NCBI RefSeq assembly: GCF_963677565.1
Contig: NZ_OY781981.1
Location: 3,650,001-3,714,000, forward strand
Source: an uncultured Draconibacterium sp.
GTDB taxonomy: Bacteria; Bacteroidota; Bacteroidia; Bacteroidales; Prolixibacteraceae
DNA: 64,000 nucleotides
Reading direction: 5' to 3'
This document shows positions 9,164 to 16,407 of the stretch, in pieces (position 1 is the stretch's first letter; each line of letters begins with the position of its first letter). Position numbers and translations under genes: made by a program. The notes under the pieces were generated by a model that saw only the letters and a program-made list of their open reading frames with translations, did no database searches and had not been told where the DNA came from.

Positions 9164-10969
9164 TTAGGCGTTTATTGCACTACCATCGGGCCAGGTGCCA
9201 AAAGCCTGTTTTTCAAATTGCATGCTTCCGTCTTCACCTTTAAAAATGTTGATCCATGCTTCCCAGTTTTCCTTATCAATAGCAGGATAGTCTAAACGGT
9301 AATGGCTGCAACGGCTTTCGGTGCGCATCAGCGATGTCTTTAATTTCATCTCTGCACTAATAATCATATTTCGTGTTTCATGTGCCAAACGCAATTCGTG
9401 CATGTCGGCTGCGCGTAACATTGGCATGTGGTGGTCGCGTAATTCCTCAACATAAGCCAAAGCTGCGCGCAACATACTTTCTTTTTTTATGTAGAGCACA
9501 AAGTTCGGGATCATTATTCCCTGCAGGGTTTGTGTTACCCAAGCCGGGCCATAACCTGCTTTTCGTTTTAAGGGAGCAAGTATCTTTTCCTCTATTTCCT
9601 CTTGTTTTGCTTCAGAAATCACGGGTCTTTCTTTTTCTTTAGAATAGGCTGCTGCGGCCTCTCCGGCAATAGCTCCCTGCACTGCTGAACCTGCCAGCGA
9701 CGAACCAATTTGTGTGTAAATGGCACCGGCCATGTACGATCCCAAAGCATCACCGGCAGCATAAAGACCGGGAATATTTGATTCGCAGTTTTCGTTAACA
9801 GGTACCAATCCTTCTGATTTGTGAATCGACATTCCGGCAGAAGAACCACCAACCATATTTCCACCCATTCCCGGAGGGCCTCCACCTTCTCCGTCAGGGC
9901 CTCTGCCTTTACGTTTTTTCCCTTCCGTAGGAGGACCACCAGGTTTTTTCCTATCACCTTCTCCCGGAGGAGTTCCCTTGCGTTTTTCTTGATCGCTGCC
10001 GATAAGTGTAGGACGATATGGGCCACCCTCAATCATACTGTTGCCACTTCCCGGGCGCCCCATTGAAACGGACCCTCCTCCTGTCATATAGGCCTGGTAA
10101 TTCATATCTACTCCCAAATCGTGGCGGATTCCAACTCCGGTGGTTCCGCATTTGCGGTCGAACATTCCGTGCCAACCATCGTAGCAGGCAGCAGGATTGG
10201 TAGCTGAGCCTCCATGACCGTCGTTCCATTCTTTTCCCGTAACCTTAGCACCAATGTTGTATGCCATAATTGTTCCGTCGTGGGTAAGGTCGCAAATCGG
10301 GAATCCATTGGGTTTAAAACCTCCTGCGCCTGTACATAAAATAATGCTCTGGGCTTTAAAAAAGTGTACTTTCTCCTCATCTGCACTAAAGCCCGCGGCT
10401 CCGGCAATTTTTCCGTTTTCTTTTACCAGGTGGGTGATGGTTACTCTTTCGATTAAAGGTATATTTCGTTTTTCTACGGGATTTGTGAATGCCTTATTGT
10501 ATAACGGTGATTCGAAGAATCCCCAATCGCGGAGTTCGTTTACACGTTCCATTGAATGTTCGGCCACCTGACGGGTGTAAACCGGGTTATTTGTGCCAAT
10601 TGCTGATGCGGAAACCTGTTCAACAAACTCATCGATACTTAGTTTCTCATTTTTTGAATCGTACTGAAAAATCCCTTTTGCAAATGGTGTTTGCCCCGAT
10701 GAACCTAAGCGACCTTTTGATACAAGAACCACATTTGCTCCCGCATTGTGGGCTTTAACGGCGGCAAACAGCCCGGCCATGCCTCCGCCAATTACCAGCA
10801 CGTCGGTTTCGTATTCTCTTTTGCTTAATTCTGTGCTGTTAATTTTTGTAAAGTTATCAGCCCACCCCGAAAGTGCTCCAGCTCCAAGGAGCGCAGCACC
10901 TGCTCCGGTGGCAGCGGTTCCAATAAAATGGCGACGCGAAATATTATTCACTTTTACTACTGTTTTCAT
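9164..10969 (-). CDS. Tat-exported FAD-dependent oxidoreductase (fumarate reductase/AprA-like flavoprotein) with a charged Gly/Pro/Lys insert
   Basis: 601 residues. The N-terminus is a twin-arginine signal (SRRHF, residues 11-15, then an Ala/Gly-rich segment), predicting export of a folded, FAD-loaded protein. A Rossmann FAD motif VIGGGMAGLFAAVKAHNAG starts near residue 59 and a second FAD segment GLYAAGDALGSYMAG lies after residue 400. The C-terminal SRCSHYRLDYPAIDKENWEAW resembles the adenylylsulfate reductase/fumarate reductase flavoprotein group. Between about residues 323 and 370 there is a low-complexity insert rich in Lys, Arg, Gly, Pro and Glu, ending in GGPPGMGGN, which I do not know from the family. 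It starts 1 bp after the stop of the membrane cytochrome gene and is third in a ferredoxin-cytochrome-flavoprotein operon. The substrate is unknown. Confidence 0.85.
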   Translation of the reverse strand: MKTVVKVNNISRRHFIGTAATGAGAALLGAGALSGWADNFTKINSTELSKREYETDVLVIGGGMAGLFAAVKAHNAGANVVLVSKGRLGSSGQTPFAKGIFQYDSKNEKLSIDEFVEQVSASAIGTNNPVYTRQVAEHSMERVNELRDWGFFESPLYNKAFTNPVEKRNIPLIERVTITHLVKENGKIAGAAGFSADEEKVHFFKAQSIILCTGAGGFKPNGFPICDLTHDGTIMAYNIGAKVTGKEWNDGHGGSATNPAACYDGWHGMFDRKCGTTGVGIRHDLGVDMNYQAYMTGGGSVSMGRPGSGNSMIEGGPYRPTLIGSDQEKRKGTPPGEGDRKKPGGPPTEGKKRKGRGPDGEGGGPPGMGGNMVGGSSAGMSIHKSEGLVPVNENCESNIPGLYAAGDALGSYMAGAIYTQIGSSLAGSAVQGAIAGEAAAAYSKEKERPVISEAKQEEIEEKILAPLKRKAGYGPAWVTQTLQGIMIPNFVLYIKKESMLRAALAYVEELRDHHMPMLRAADMHELRLAHETRNMIISAEMKLKTSLMRTESRCSHYRLDYPAIDKENWEAWINIFKGEDGSMQFEKQAFGTWPDGSAINA

Positions 10970-10970
10970 G

Positions 10971-11603
10971 TTAAGCTTTTTTTTGTGTTGGTAATAAATA
11001 GGTTTTTAAAAGTAGCAGTATGCCTGCGCCTGCAGCAACAATTATAAAGGTCAGCATAGCAGTATCGATATGACGGCCAAGCTTAATTGCATGCCAGGAG
11101 GAAGTAGTAATAAAAAGCATAGATAGAATACCGTGGATAATCCGCCAGGTATTGTACGATAAAGGAATTACTTTTCGGAATAATGATGTCAGGCCAAGTA
11201 TTAACATTAAACAGCAGGCTACAATTCCTATAATAATTCCCGGATTATCGAAAGTTGTTAGCATTTGCACAAACGCTTCCACTGGATCTATCCCTGCTTC
11301 GTAGTAGCGAGGAAGCACTATGAGAAAAGGGTGAACCAAAAGTACAGTTACGAAAAAGTATCCAATATATCGGTGCCAGTTTACTATCCGGCTCATTTTA
11401 TGTTCTTTAAGTACTTTTCGGTTGCTTCGCGTAAGGTAAAACTGCAAAAGCATTAACGAAAATGAAATAAGCGTAAGCAATGAAATTGTTTCTTTTAGTG
11501 CACTTCGCCTTGGGAAATCTCCCAAAGTCCAAAAAAGAACTGGCAGACCAATAAAAATCAGTATGGCGGCCACACGGTTGTATGTTTTTATCTTGTTTTG
11601 CAT
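10971..11603 (-). CDS. Di-heme ferric-reductase-like transmembrane cytochrome
   Basis: 210 residues with about six transmembrane helices. His77 and His91 sit 14 residues apart in helices two to three (NWHRYIG and VLLVHPF), and His157 and His171 are likewise 14 apart (WRIIHGIL and SSWHAIK). This double spacing is the bis-histidine heme pattern of the ferric reductase-like transmembrane domain family. No NAD or FAD domain is attached, so it should pass electrons across the inner membrane between the ferredoxin encoded upstream and the exported flavoprotein encoded downstream. Gaps of 24 bp and 1 bp to these neighbours support a single transcript. Confidence 0.8.
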   Translation of the reverse strand: MQNKIKTYNRVAAILIFIGLPVLFWTLGDFPRRSALKETISLLTLISFSLMLLQFYLTRSNRKVLKEHKMSRIVNWHRYIGYFFVTVLLVHPFLIVLPRYYEAGIDPVEAFVQMLTTFDNPGIIIGIVACCLMLILGLTSLFRKVIPLSYNTWRIIHGILSMLFITTSSWHAIKLGRHIDTAMLTFIIVAAGAGILLLLKTYLLPTQKKA

Positions 11604-11627
11604 AAATTTTATTTGATTATGTTATGG

Positions 11628-11843
11628 TTACCCCCATGAAACAACTACCGGTATCGACTTTTCAGGCGTAATTGTAATTGCATCAACCGGGCAATACATC
11701 CGGCATAAGTGACAAATCTGGCAGTCGGCCGGGTATTTTATTTCTGCCTTTTTTGTTGTTGGATTCAGGCGGATAACATCGGTGGGGCAGGTGGCCACGC
11801 AGGTTCCGCATCCTATACATCCGTTTATACTATTTATTGCCAT
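11628..11843 (-). CDS. Dicluster 4Fe-4S ferredoxin, AprB/NapF-like
   Basis: 71 residues containing two complete CxxCxxCxxxCP sets: Cys9, 12, 15, 19 and Cys41, 44, 47, 51, each followed by Pro, so two [4Fe-4S] clusters. No signal peptide is present. A short C-terminal tail (SIPVVVSWG) follows the second cluster and recalls the tail by which AprB docks on AprA, though it is much shorter. It is the first gene of a three-gene operon with a membrane heme protein and a Tat flavoprotein. It may donate electrons in the cytoplasm or be carried out through Tat as a partner of the flavoprotein. A repeated-box operator lies 75-110 bp upstream of its start. Confidence 0.88.
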   Translation of the reverse strand: MAINSINGCIGCGTCVATCPTDVIRLNPTTKKAEIKYPADCQICHLCRMYCPVDAITITPEKSIPVVVSWG

Positions 11844-11886
11844 ATTTTGAGTTTTTAATTGGTACTTTCTAAATCTGGAATAAAGT

Positions 11887-11894
11887 TGAAGGTA
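11887..11894 (-). promoter_or_regulatory. Putative -7 promoter element of the ferredoxin operon
   Basis: On the minus strand this reads TACCTTCA, a partial match to the Bacteroidota TAnnTTTG box, about 45 bp before the ferredoxin start and 24 bp from the inner edge of the LytTR-type repeat at 11918. In three of the other four copies of this arrangement the distance is 30 bp and in one 31, so this is the least certain of the set. Confidence 0.35.
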
Positions 11895-11917
11895 TTTAAT
11901 ATGCTTTGAAAAAATAA

Positions 11918-11958
11918 TCTGCGAGTCCGGGAGTTTTAAAAACGAATCCGGGATTTTA
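11918..11958 (-). promoter_or_regulatory. LytTR-type direct-repeat operator (site E), upstream of ferredoxin operon
   Basis: Two related units start exactly 21 bp apart: GAGTCCGGGAGTTTTA (from 11923) and GAATCCGGGATTTTA (from 11944). Aligned with four other sites in the window (from 15684, 16303, 18341 and 18519), the first unit keeps the shared TTTTA at the same offset. A 21-bp period is that of known LytTR operators such as those of AgrA. It lies about 75-115 bp upstream of the ferredoxin start. Confidence 0.5.
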
Positions 11959-11971
11959 CCCGATTAATAAA

Positions 11972-11996
11972 AAAAGGAGACTGATGCCTCCTCTTT
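11972..11996 (-). terminator. Intrinsic terminator of the CotH gene
   Basis: Read on the minus strand, AAAGAGGAG and CTCCTTTTT pair around a loop of about 8 bases and run straight into seven T residues. It starts about 19 bp past the CotH stop at 12015, which fits the end of the VTC-DUF4956-DUF2490-CotH transcript. Confidence 0.7.
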
Positions 11997-12014
11997 CCGA
12001 ACGTGTAAGTAATA

Positions 12015-13400
12015 TTAATTCAAATAACTTTCAACCAAATTATTTCTGGTTTGAACGTGTGTTTTTAACGTTTCAACGGCTGAATCGAACTGTGAATCGC
12101 TGCTTAAGAACGAATAGCCCGATTCTTCGGAATACACGTATTCTTTTATCAGTTCGTAGTAGCTTGAATATGTAGAAATCATTTCGGATGGAATAAATAC
12201 CTCGTCGATAAATTGTTGCAAATACCCTTCATAAACAGCTTCGTACTCGGGCTGTGCAATAATATAATTTATAAGTGGCCAGCTACTATTAACCTCGCTC
12301 ATTCCTAAACTAATTGCACCGCTTTGTTTTCCAGATTGAAAAGCCTCATTGTTGTCCCATGGGATCCAGGTCAATTTGCTGTTATCGGGATTATTATACA
12401 GGTAATAATTATGTGTCATAATACCGTAAGTATCCCAATTTTGAATGATATTGTTTACGGCCAGGTATTTCAAAAATACATCAACATTAAAAACGGTTTC
12501 AAGATTGCTTTTCCAGGATTCCACGTCCGAAGTTCGCAACGAACTGTTAATGGTATCGTACAATGCACGGGCATCCGAATAGTTAGCTGAATCTTCGTTG
12601 GTTTTTAGTTCCAATTCGCTTGTGTCGAATGTACCATTTGCAAATGTGGCGGCACTTCCATCAGGTTTGTAAAGGTTGCCCGAACCATCGGTAAATTGAG
12701 TTTTAATTACCGAATCGTCAACTTCTTCAACAATGGTATAAAGTCCGTAATATTGAGGGCCACTACCGTAATCAACATAAACCACACAAAATGCAGTTTG
12801 TGATGATGCGAGTCCAAACTGGCGGAATACATCGGCACCAACTTTTTCGCGCATTTGTGATAAATCGAGGTAGTTGTTTTTCAGGTTCAACTGTTTAAAA
12901 CCATAAAAACGTTGGTTTTTTATGGCCGGGTAGTCGTCTTCAAATTCATCGAAATCTAATTTAAATGACAGCTTTTTAATACCGGATTGATATGCTGATT
13001 GTAAACTTGAATTCCCTTTATAACGAATGCCAACGTGATACCACTCGGTGTCGTTAAACTTAAACGAGCAGGGCACAAACATTGGATCATCAAAGTCGAT
13101 CGACTGTCCGGGGCGACCACTACTTGAACTCAAAATTGATGATAAGTTCGATTGCATGTCTGACCAGTCGTCGCTGTCGATGGTAATGTCGAAACGCAAT
13201 ACTTCGTTTTGATTAAAAACCACATCGTAATTCAGTTCCGCACTTTTACTGTGTGTCGCATCATCCCAGTCGGAATAATCGGTCATGTCAATAATCACTT
13301 CCTCTTCTTCCTCTTCGTTCTCAACGATTGATTCTTCATCGCGACAAGCGCAAAATAGCAGTAGCAGAATTGTCGTTGTTATTAAGCTAAATGTTTTCAT
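12015..13400 (-). CDS. CotH-like protein kinase, lipoprotein
   Basis: 461 residues with a signal peptide ending LLLFCAC (probable lipoprotein Cys) and an acidic linker (a run of Glu, about residues 27-37). The body matches the CotH family (spore coat protein H and relatives, atypical extracytoplasmic protein kinases): LRFDITIDSDDW near residue 70, the GIRYKGNSS strand, LKNNYLDLSQMREKVG, YGLYTIVEEVDD, and WIPWDNNEAF, which carries the metal-binding Asp. It is last of a four-gene operon with a VTC polyphosphate polymerase, a DUF4956 membrane protein and a DUF2490 barrel, 11 bp after the barrel gene. CotH next to VTC and DUF4956 is a recurrent bacterial arrangement whose function is not settled. 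Phosphorylation or polyphosphate modification of cell-surface proteins is an inference. Confidence 0.88.
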   Translation of the reverse strand: MKTFSLITTTILLLLFCACRDEESIVENEEEEEEVIIDMTDYSDWDDATHSKSAELNYDVVFNQNEVLRFDITIDSDDWSDMQSNLSSILSSSSGRPGQSIDFDDPMFVPCSFKFNDTEWYHVGIRYKGNSSLQSAYQSGIKKLSFKLDFDEFEDDYPAIKNQRFYGFKQLNLKNNYLDLSQMREKVGADVFRQFGLASSQTAFCVVYVDYGSGPQYYGLYTIVEEVDDSVIKTQFTDGSGNLYKPDGSAATFANGTFDTSELELKTNEDSANYSDARALYDTINSSLRTSDVESWKSNLETVFNVDVFLKYLAVNNIIQNWDTYGIMTHNYYLYNNPDNSKLTWIPWDNNEAFQSGKQSGAISLGMSEVNSSWPLINYIIAQPEYEAVYEGYLQQFIDEVFIPSEMISTYSSYYELIKEYVYSEESGYSFLSSDSQFDSAVETLKTHVQTRNNLVESYLN

Positions 13401-13411
13401 TTTTATCTATG

Positions 13412-14062
13412 TTAAAATTTGATTTTATATCCCACGCTAAGAATATGACGGTTTCTATATTCTGTATTATAATAGTCGAATTTGTAGCTAACTCCCAGGT
13501 AGTTCTTTTTGAACAGTTTATAATCTGCACCAACGGTATATCTTGTTTTGTATAATCCGCTATCGTTGAGATCTTGAAACAGCTGAACCGAAACGTATGG
13601 ATTAATTTTAAAGTTGGGTATGTCGTATTTTAGTTTTGCTTTGTAACGCAGAAAATTTTTGTCATCAACATCGTCATCGGAATAGTTGCTGTACGTTAAT
13701 CGAAATGAAGGTTCAAAACGTCCATACTTTTTTTCAGCAGTAGCATTAAATGCATATCTGCCAAAATATTCGGTGTCCTTTTCATCCCGAACATTGCCTA
13801 CTAGGCCATAAGATGCGCCCAATGTAAACAGTTTTGAGAGTTTGTATTCCAATTCGCTCTCCAGAAGGTATTTGTCAAGCGAAAAGTCATCTTCAAAACG
13901 TAACTCTGGTGTGATGGTAAACTTTAACTTTTTTACCGGTTTAAAGCTCAAATCAAGTTTTGTTCTGGTCTGAAATTCGTTTTCTGTTTCTTGTGCCGAC
14001 ACATTTGATGTTGCTACAAAAAATACTGCAATCATCAGACTTATTACGAGTTTTGTGTTCAT
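13412..14062 (-). CDS. DUF2490-type outer-membrane beta-barrel protein
   Basis: 216 residues: a type I signal peptide ending NVSAQ, then strands of alternating hydrophobic and charged residues (TRTKLDLSFKP, LKFTITPELRFEDDFSLDKY, RFEPSFRLTYS, YLGVSYKFDYYN) and a C-terminal aromatic SVGYKIKF, as in small outer-membrane barrels. The DFSLDKYLLESELEYKL pattern fits DUF2490. Its job is unknown; it may be a pore or anchor for the neighbouring CotH kinase and VTC/DUF4956 pair. It lies 19 bp after the DUF4956 stop in the same operon. Confidence 0.78.
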   Translation of the reverse strand: MNTKLVISLMIAVFFVATSNVSAQETENEFQTRTKLDLSFKPVKKLKFTITPELRFEDDFSLDKYLLESELEYKLSKLFTLGASYGLVGNVRDEKDTEYFGRYAFNATAEKKYGRFEPSFRLTYSNYSDDDVDDKNFLRYKAKLKYDIPNFKINPYVSVQLFQDLNDSGLYKTRYTVGADYKLFKKNYLGVSYKFDYYNTEYRNRHILSVGYKIKF

Positions 14063-14081
14063 ACTAAATTATTTTCTGGTT

Positions 14082-14822
14082 TTATTTATCTGAAGCTATT
14101 TTATTGTTTGGCGGAGGTTGAGGAACTTCGTTTTTCCCATTCACATTAAAATAAAGGGTAATGTCGGCCACGTCTTTTAAAAAGTCTATTTTCTGAATCT
14201 CGTAGCGTTTAATATTAATCCCTGTTCGTGTTTTTAAATCTGCAAGGAGTGCCTCTTTGTTATTGTCGTGGATGTTTTCAATTTTTTCGTAAATCAATCG
14301 AATAGAACCTTCCTGTTTTAGCATCAATCGCTTTTCGAGTAGCCATAGTCCGCCAACTATTGCGGCGTTGGTGAAAATAAGTTCAACGTAACTTACTTTT
14401 TTGTTGGCCAGTGCATTAATTACAGAAATACCGATAACAATAAATAAGTAGGTCATTTCTTTTATGGGGATGGCATCGGTTCGGTAGCGGATTATGCCAA
14501 AAATGGCAAATAAACCAAGGGCAAAACCCAATTCCAATTTTACGCTATTTAGTAAGAAACTTAAAAGAAAAACAACAGTTCCTACCGAAAGAAAACTAAA
14601 ATAGAAGTCTTTTCTCCGGCTGTTTTGTGCGTATATATAATGCACTACTAAAAAGCTTACAAATAGATTTAATGCCAAGCGAACCAAAAGCTCGGTAAAA
14701 TCACCAACATTAATAATTTTAATTCCCAAAAAACGTAAATGTTCTTCCCAGTCGGCTAATTCGGCTATTTCAGCCGGGCTCAGATTTTTAATAGTATCGA
14801 TTACTGTTTTTGTTTCGTTCAT
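14082..14822 (-). CDS. DUF4956 inner-membrane protein
   Basis: 246 residues. A short soluble N-terminus is followed by about four transmembrane segments between residues 40 and 165 (LLVRLALNLFVSFLVVHYIY, FLSVGTVVFLLSFLL, ALGLFAIFGIIRYRTDAIP, LFIVIGISVINALA) and then a cytoplasmic domain of about 80 residues. The FGIIRYRTDAIPIKEMTYLF loop is the signature of DUF4956. In many bacteria such genes lie beside VTC polyphosphate polymerases and are suspected to help place or export the polymer. Here it is 9 bp from the VTC gene. Function is inferred from context only. Confidence 0.85.
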   Translation of the reverse strand: MNETKTVIDTIKNLSPAEIAELADWEEHLRFLGIKIINVGDFTELLVRLALNLFVSFLVVHYIYAQNSRRKDFYFSFLSVGTVVFLLSFLLNSVKLELGFALGLFAIFGIIRYRTDAIPIKEMTYLFIVIGISVINALANKKVSYVELIFTNAAIVGGLWLLEKRLMLKQEGSIRLIYEKIENIHDNNKEALLADLKTRTGINIKRYEIQKIDFLKDVADITLYFNVNGKNEVPQPPPNNKIASDK

Positions 14823-14831
14823 GTTTTTAAA

Positions 14832-15596
14832 TTAAAGGTTGTACAAACTGTTTTTTGTGTTAATTGTCTTTTCAATCATTCTGATTTTGTGTTTAAATGC
14901 GTTTCGTTTTATAGTAGAATCGGTAACAGTTCGGCCTATACAATATTTGCTGAATCCCGAGGTTTTTATCCTTTGGTTGCGCAGTGCTCTGGCAAGTGGC
15001 GATGCTGATGGTGAACCATCTGCTTTTATTTCAATAATAACCAAATTATTAAGTGCAATTTGTTTGTCATCGGTTTTAAAATCAAGGTTGAAATCGATGG
15101 TGCAACGTTCTCTGAAGTTTTTATTTACCAGTGTTATGCGCGAAAAATTGTTAACTAACGATGGCGACAAATCTTCAACAGAAAAAGGAGTTATGTCTTG
15201 TAAAAAAGAATTTTCTGTTTCGTTGAAATTATTATTAAAATCTGTTGGGATACGTTTTTTTATGGTACGCCCTTTATTGCTTTTGAATTTTACCTCTAAA
15301 AAACTTATGCCGCTTGAAACATAACTGCGACGACGAATTTTGTAACGGTTAAGTTTGCCGTTGTGGTGTGCAGTAAACATTACATCGTTGTTGGTGTCGT
15401 AATAAATGGTAGAGTAGGGAAGTGAGACTTCTCCATTCATGTTTAACATGAAATAGTTATTCTGAACCTGATGCAACAATGTTTCAAGATTCGATTTGTG
15501 GAACCAATATTTTGTGTCGGTTCGGTTCATCAATTTTACCTGTTCCATTTCTTTGAGTTTGATGGGGGCGAAAAAATCTGTTTCCCTAATTTTCAT
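14832..15596 (-). CDS. VTC-domain polyphosphate polymerase-like protein
   Basis: 254 residues covering the tunnel-shaped triphosphate-tunnel-metalloenzyme fold of VTC. Basic and acidic residues characteristic of the family are visible: RTDTKYWFH near residue 25, YYDTNNDVMF, RYKIRRRSY, FLEVKFKSNKGRTIKKRI and VIIEIKADGS. In yeast Vtc4 this domain makes polyphosphate from ATP. The bacterial version here is a stand-alone cytoplasmic domain followed by DUF4956, DUF2490 and CotH genes. It is the first gene of the operon, and a LytTR-type direct repeat with a -7-like box sits 50-115 bp upstream. Confidence 0.87.
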   Translation of the reverse strand: MKIRETDFFAPIKLKEMEQVKLMNRTDTKYWFHKSNLETLLHQVQNNYFMLNMNGEVSLPYSTIYYDTNNDVMFTAHHNGKLNRYKIRRRSYVSSGISFLEVKFKSNKGRTIKKRIPTDFNNNFNETENSFLQDITPFSVEDLSPSLVNNFSRITLVNKNFRERCTIDFNLDFKTDDKQIALNNLVIIEIKADGSPSASPLARALRNQRIKTSGFSKYCIGRTVTDSTIKRNAFKHKIRMIEKTINTKNSLYNL

Positions 15597-15646
15597 TGCT
15601 GTTAAAGTTTTATTGCGTTAATGTTGCAATACCGTTAATGTTAAAG

Positions 15647-15654
15647 TGAAAGTA
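15647..15654 (-). promoter_or_regulatory. Putative -7 promoter element of the VTC operon
   Basis: The minus strand reads TACTTTCA, matching TAnnTTTG at six of eight positions. It lies about 50 bp before the VTC start and exactly 30 bp from the first base of the LytTR-type repeat at 15684, the same distance as at two other sites in the window. Confidence 0.45.
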
Positions 15655-15683
15655 TGGTAGGTGAGGTGTTTTAGAAAACACAA

Positions 15684-15712
15684 TCGACGAATCGGGGGAT
15701 TTTCCAAACAAA
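15684..15712 (-). promoter_or_regulatory. LytTR-type direct-repeat operator (site A), upstream of VTC operon
   Basis: In the plus-strand reading, TCGACGAAT then GATTTTC, followed 21 bp on by CAAACAAAT. The first unit is a close match to sites B, C and D; the second is weak. It is placed 88-116 bp upstream of the VTC start. Confidence 0.5.
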
Positions 15713-15775
15713 TTTGGAATATGTGGTTTCAACCACATGATCTCGGATGATAAAAACTTTTAGTCCTTTATAAAA

Positions 15776-15803
15776 ATGGGAAGCCACAAACTTGGCTTCC
15801 CAT
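15776..15803 (-). terminator. Intrinsic terminator of the Spy-like gene
   Basis: A perfect 10-bp stem, ATGGGAAGCC and GGCTTCCCAT with an 8-base loop, is followed on the minus strand by TTTTTATAAAGG. It begins 20 bp after the stop of the Spy-like gene and separates it from the VTC operon. Confidence 0.9.
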
Positions 15804-15823
15804 CTATCTCTAAGATATTTGTT

Positions 15824-16240
15824 TTATTCGGGCCTGCTCCTTCGTTGTTGCTTTTCCTGTTTCTTAAGATACGCTTCGTAGCCTTCAATTTGCTTTTCGT
15901 TTAAAACTGCTTTTATGTCAGTTTCCATTTGCGTTTTAAGCTTTTCCATTTTACTGCGGTCAGGACGGCCCGAATTTGTAGCCTTTTTTACATCGGCAAA
16001 ATGATCCTGGTAAATAGCCAGTACTTTTGTTTCCTGCTTATCGTTAAGCTGAATTTCATCAGCAAGTTTGGCAACCATTTTCTTAATTTGTTTCGAATTT
16101 GGAGTAGGCGGAGGCCCTTGCTGTCTGCCTGAAGGCTGTGCAAAAATTACGCTGCTCGTTGCCATTAAAATCAGCATAATAATTACCCCGATGGTTGTAA
16201 TTAAAAAGTTTCTTCTCTGTTTTTGTTCTGTTGCTTTCAT
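15824..16240 (-). CDS. Small Spy/CpxP-like periplasmic protein
   Basis: 138 residues: a signal peptide or anchor (hydrophobic residues about 13-34 ending VIFAQ), a Pro/Gln-rich linker (QQGPPPTPN), and a helical, highly charged domain with an LNDKQETKVLAIY segment resembling the LTxxQ repeat of the Spy/CpxP group, and a basic tail KKQEKQQRRSRPE. Relatives sense or buffer envelope stress. It is a single-gene transcript with its own terminator and lies directly downstream of the LytTR regulator gene. A LytTR-type repeat 60-95 bp upstream suggests that this regulator controls it, making it a candidate sensor, target or feedback component of that system. Confidence 0.7.
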   Translation of the reverse strand: MKATEQKQRRNFLITTIGVIIMLILMATSSVIFAQPSGRQQGPPPTPNSKQIKKMVAKLADEIQLNDKQETKVLAIYQDHFADVKKATNSGRPDRSKMEKLKTQMETDIKAVLNEKQIEGYEAYLKKQEKQQRRSRPE

Positions 16241-16265
16241 AATTGTTATTTTAAAATTCCTAAGT

Positions 16266-16273
16266 CAAAGGAA
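16266..16273 (-). promoter_or_regulatory. Putative -7 promoter element of the Spy-like gene
   Basis: The minus strand reads TTCCTTTG, one base from TAnnTTTG, 26 bp before the start codon and exactly 30 bp from the first base of site B at 16303. Confidence 0.45.
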
Positions 16274-16302
16274 AAAACTACTTAAATGAAAGAGAAACAG
16301 AA

Positions 16303-16332
16303 TCTATAGATTGGAGGATTTTATCGACGGAA
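16303..16332 (-). promoter_or_regulatory. LytTR-type direct-repeat operator (site B), upstream of Spy-like gene
   Basis: In the plus-strand reading, TCTATAGAT with GGATTTTA is followed exactly 21 bp on by TCGACGGAA. Both boxes align with those of site C (TCGATAGAA and TCGACAGAT). It is placed 63-92 bp upstream of the start of the Spy-like gene. Confidence 0.6.
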
Positions 16333-16360
16333 ATGCATGGGCTTTGGATTAAAATAAAAG

Positions 16361-16387
16361 AGGCTGTTTTCAATTTGAAAACAAGCT
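16361..16387 (-). terminator. Terminator of the LytTR regulator gene
   Basis: Minus-strand stem AGCTTGTTTTC and GAAAACAGCCT with a 5-base loop and two mismatches, followed by the T-rich CTTTTATTTTAATCC. It starts about 20 bp beyond the stop of the response regulator. Confidence 0.6.
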
Positions 16388-16407
16388 ATTGGTGAAATCA
16401 ACTTCGA

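Larger units (their letters stand above)
15597..15823. other. Control region between the VTC operon and the Spy-like gene
   Basis: This 227-bp gap holds, in order away from the VTC start: a -7-like box at 15647, a palindrome with arms GTGTTTT/AAAACAC at 15666-15681, the LytTR-type repeat from 15684, a second palindrome with arms ATGTGGTT/AACCACAT at 15721-15738, and the terminator of the Spy-like gene at 15776-15803. No open frame of note. Confidence 0.6.

Noticed and set aside
9821..10758. Long open frames on the plus strand over the flavoprotein gene
   Set aside because: They are antisense shadows of a well-supported FAD enzyme, and their predicted proteins are low-complexity or lack any family motif.
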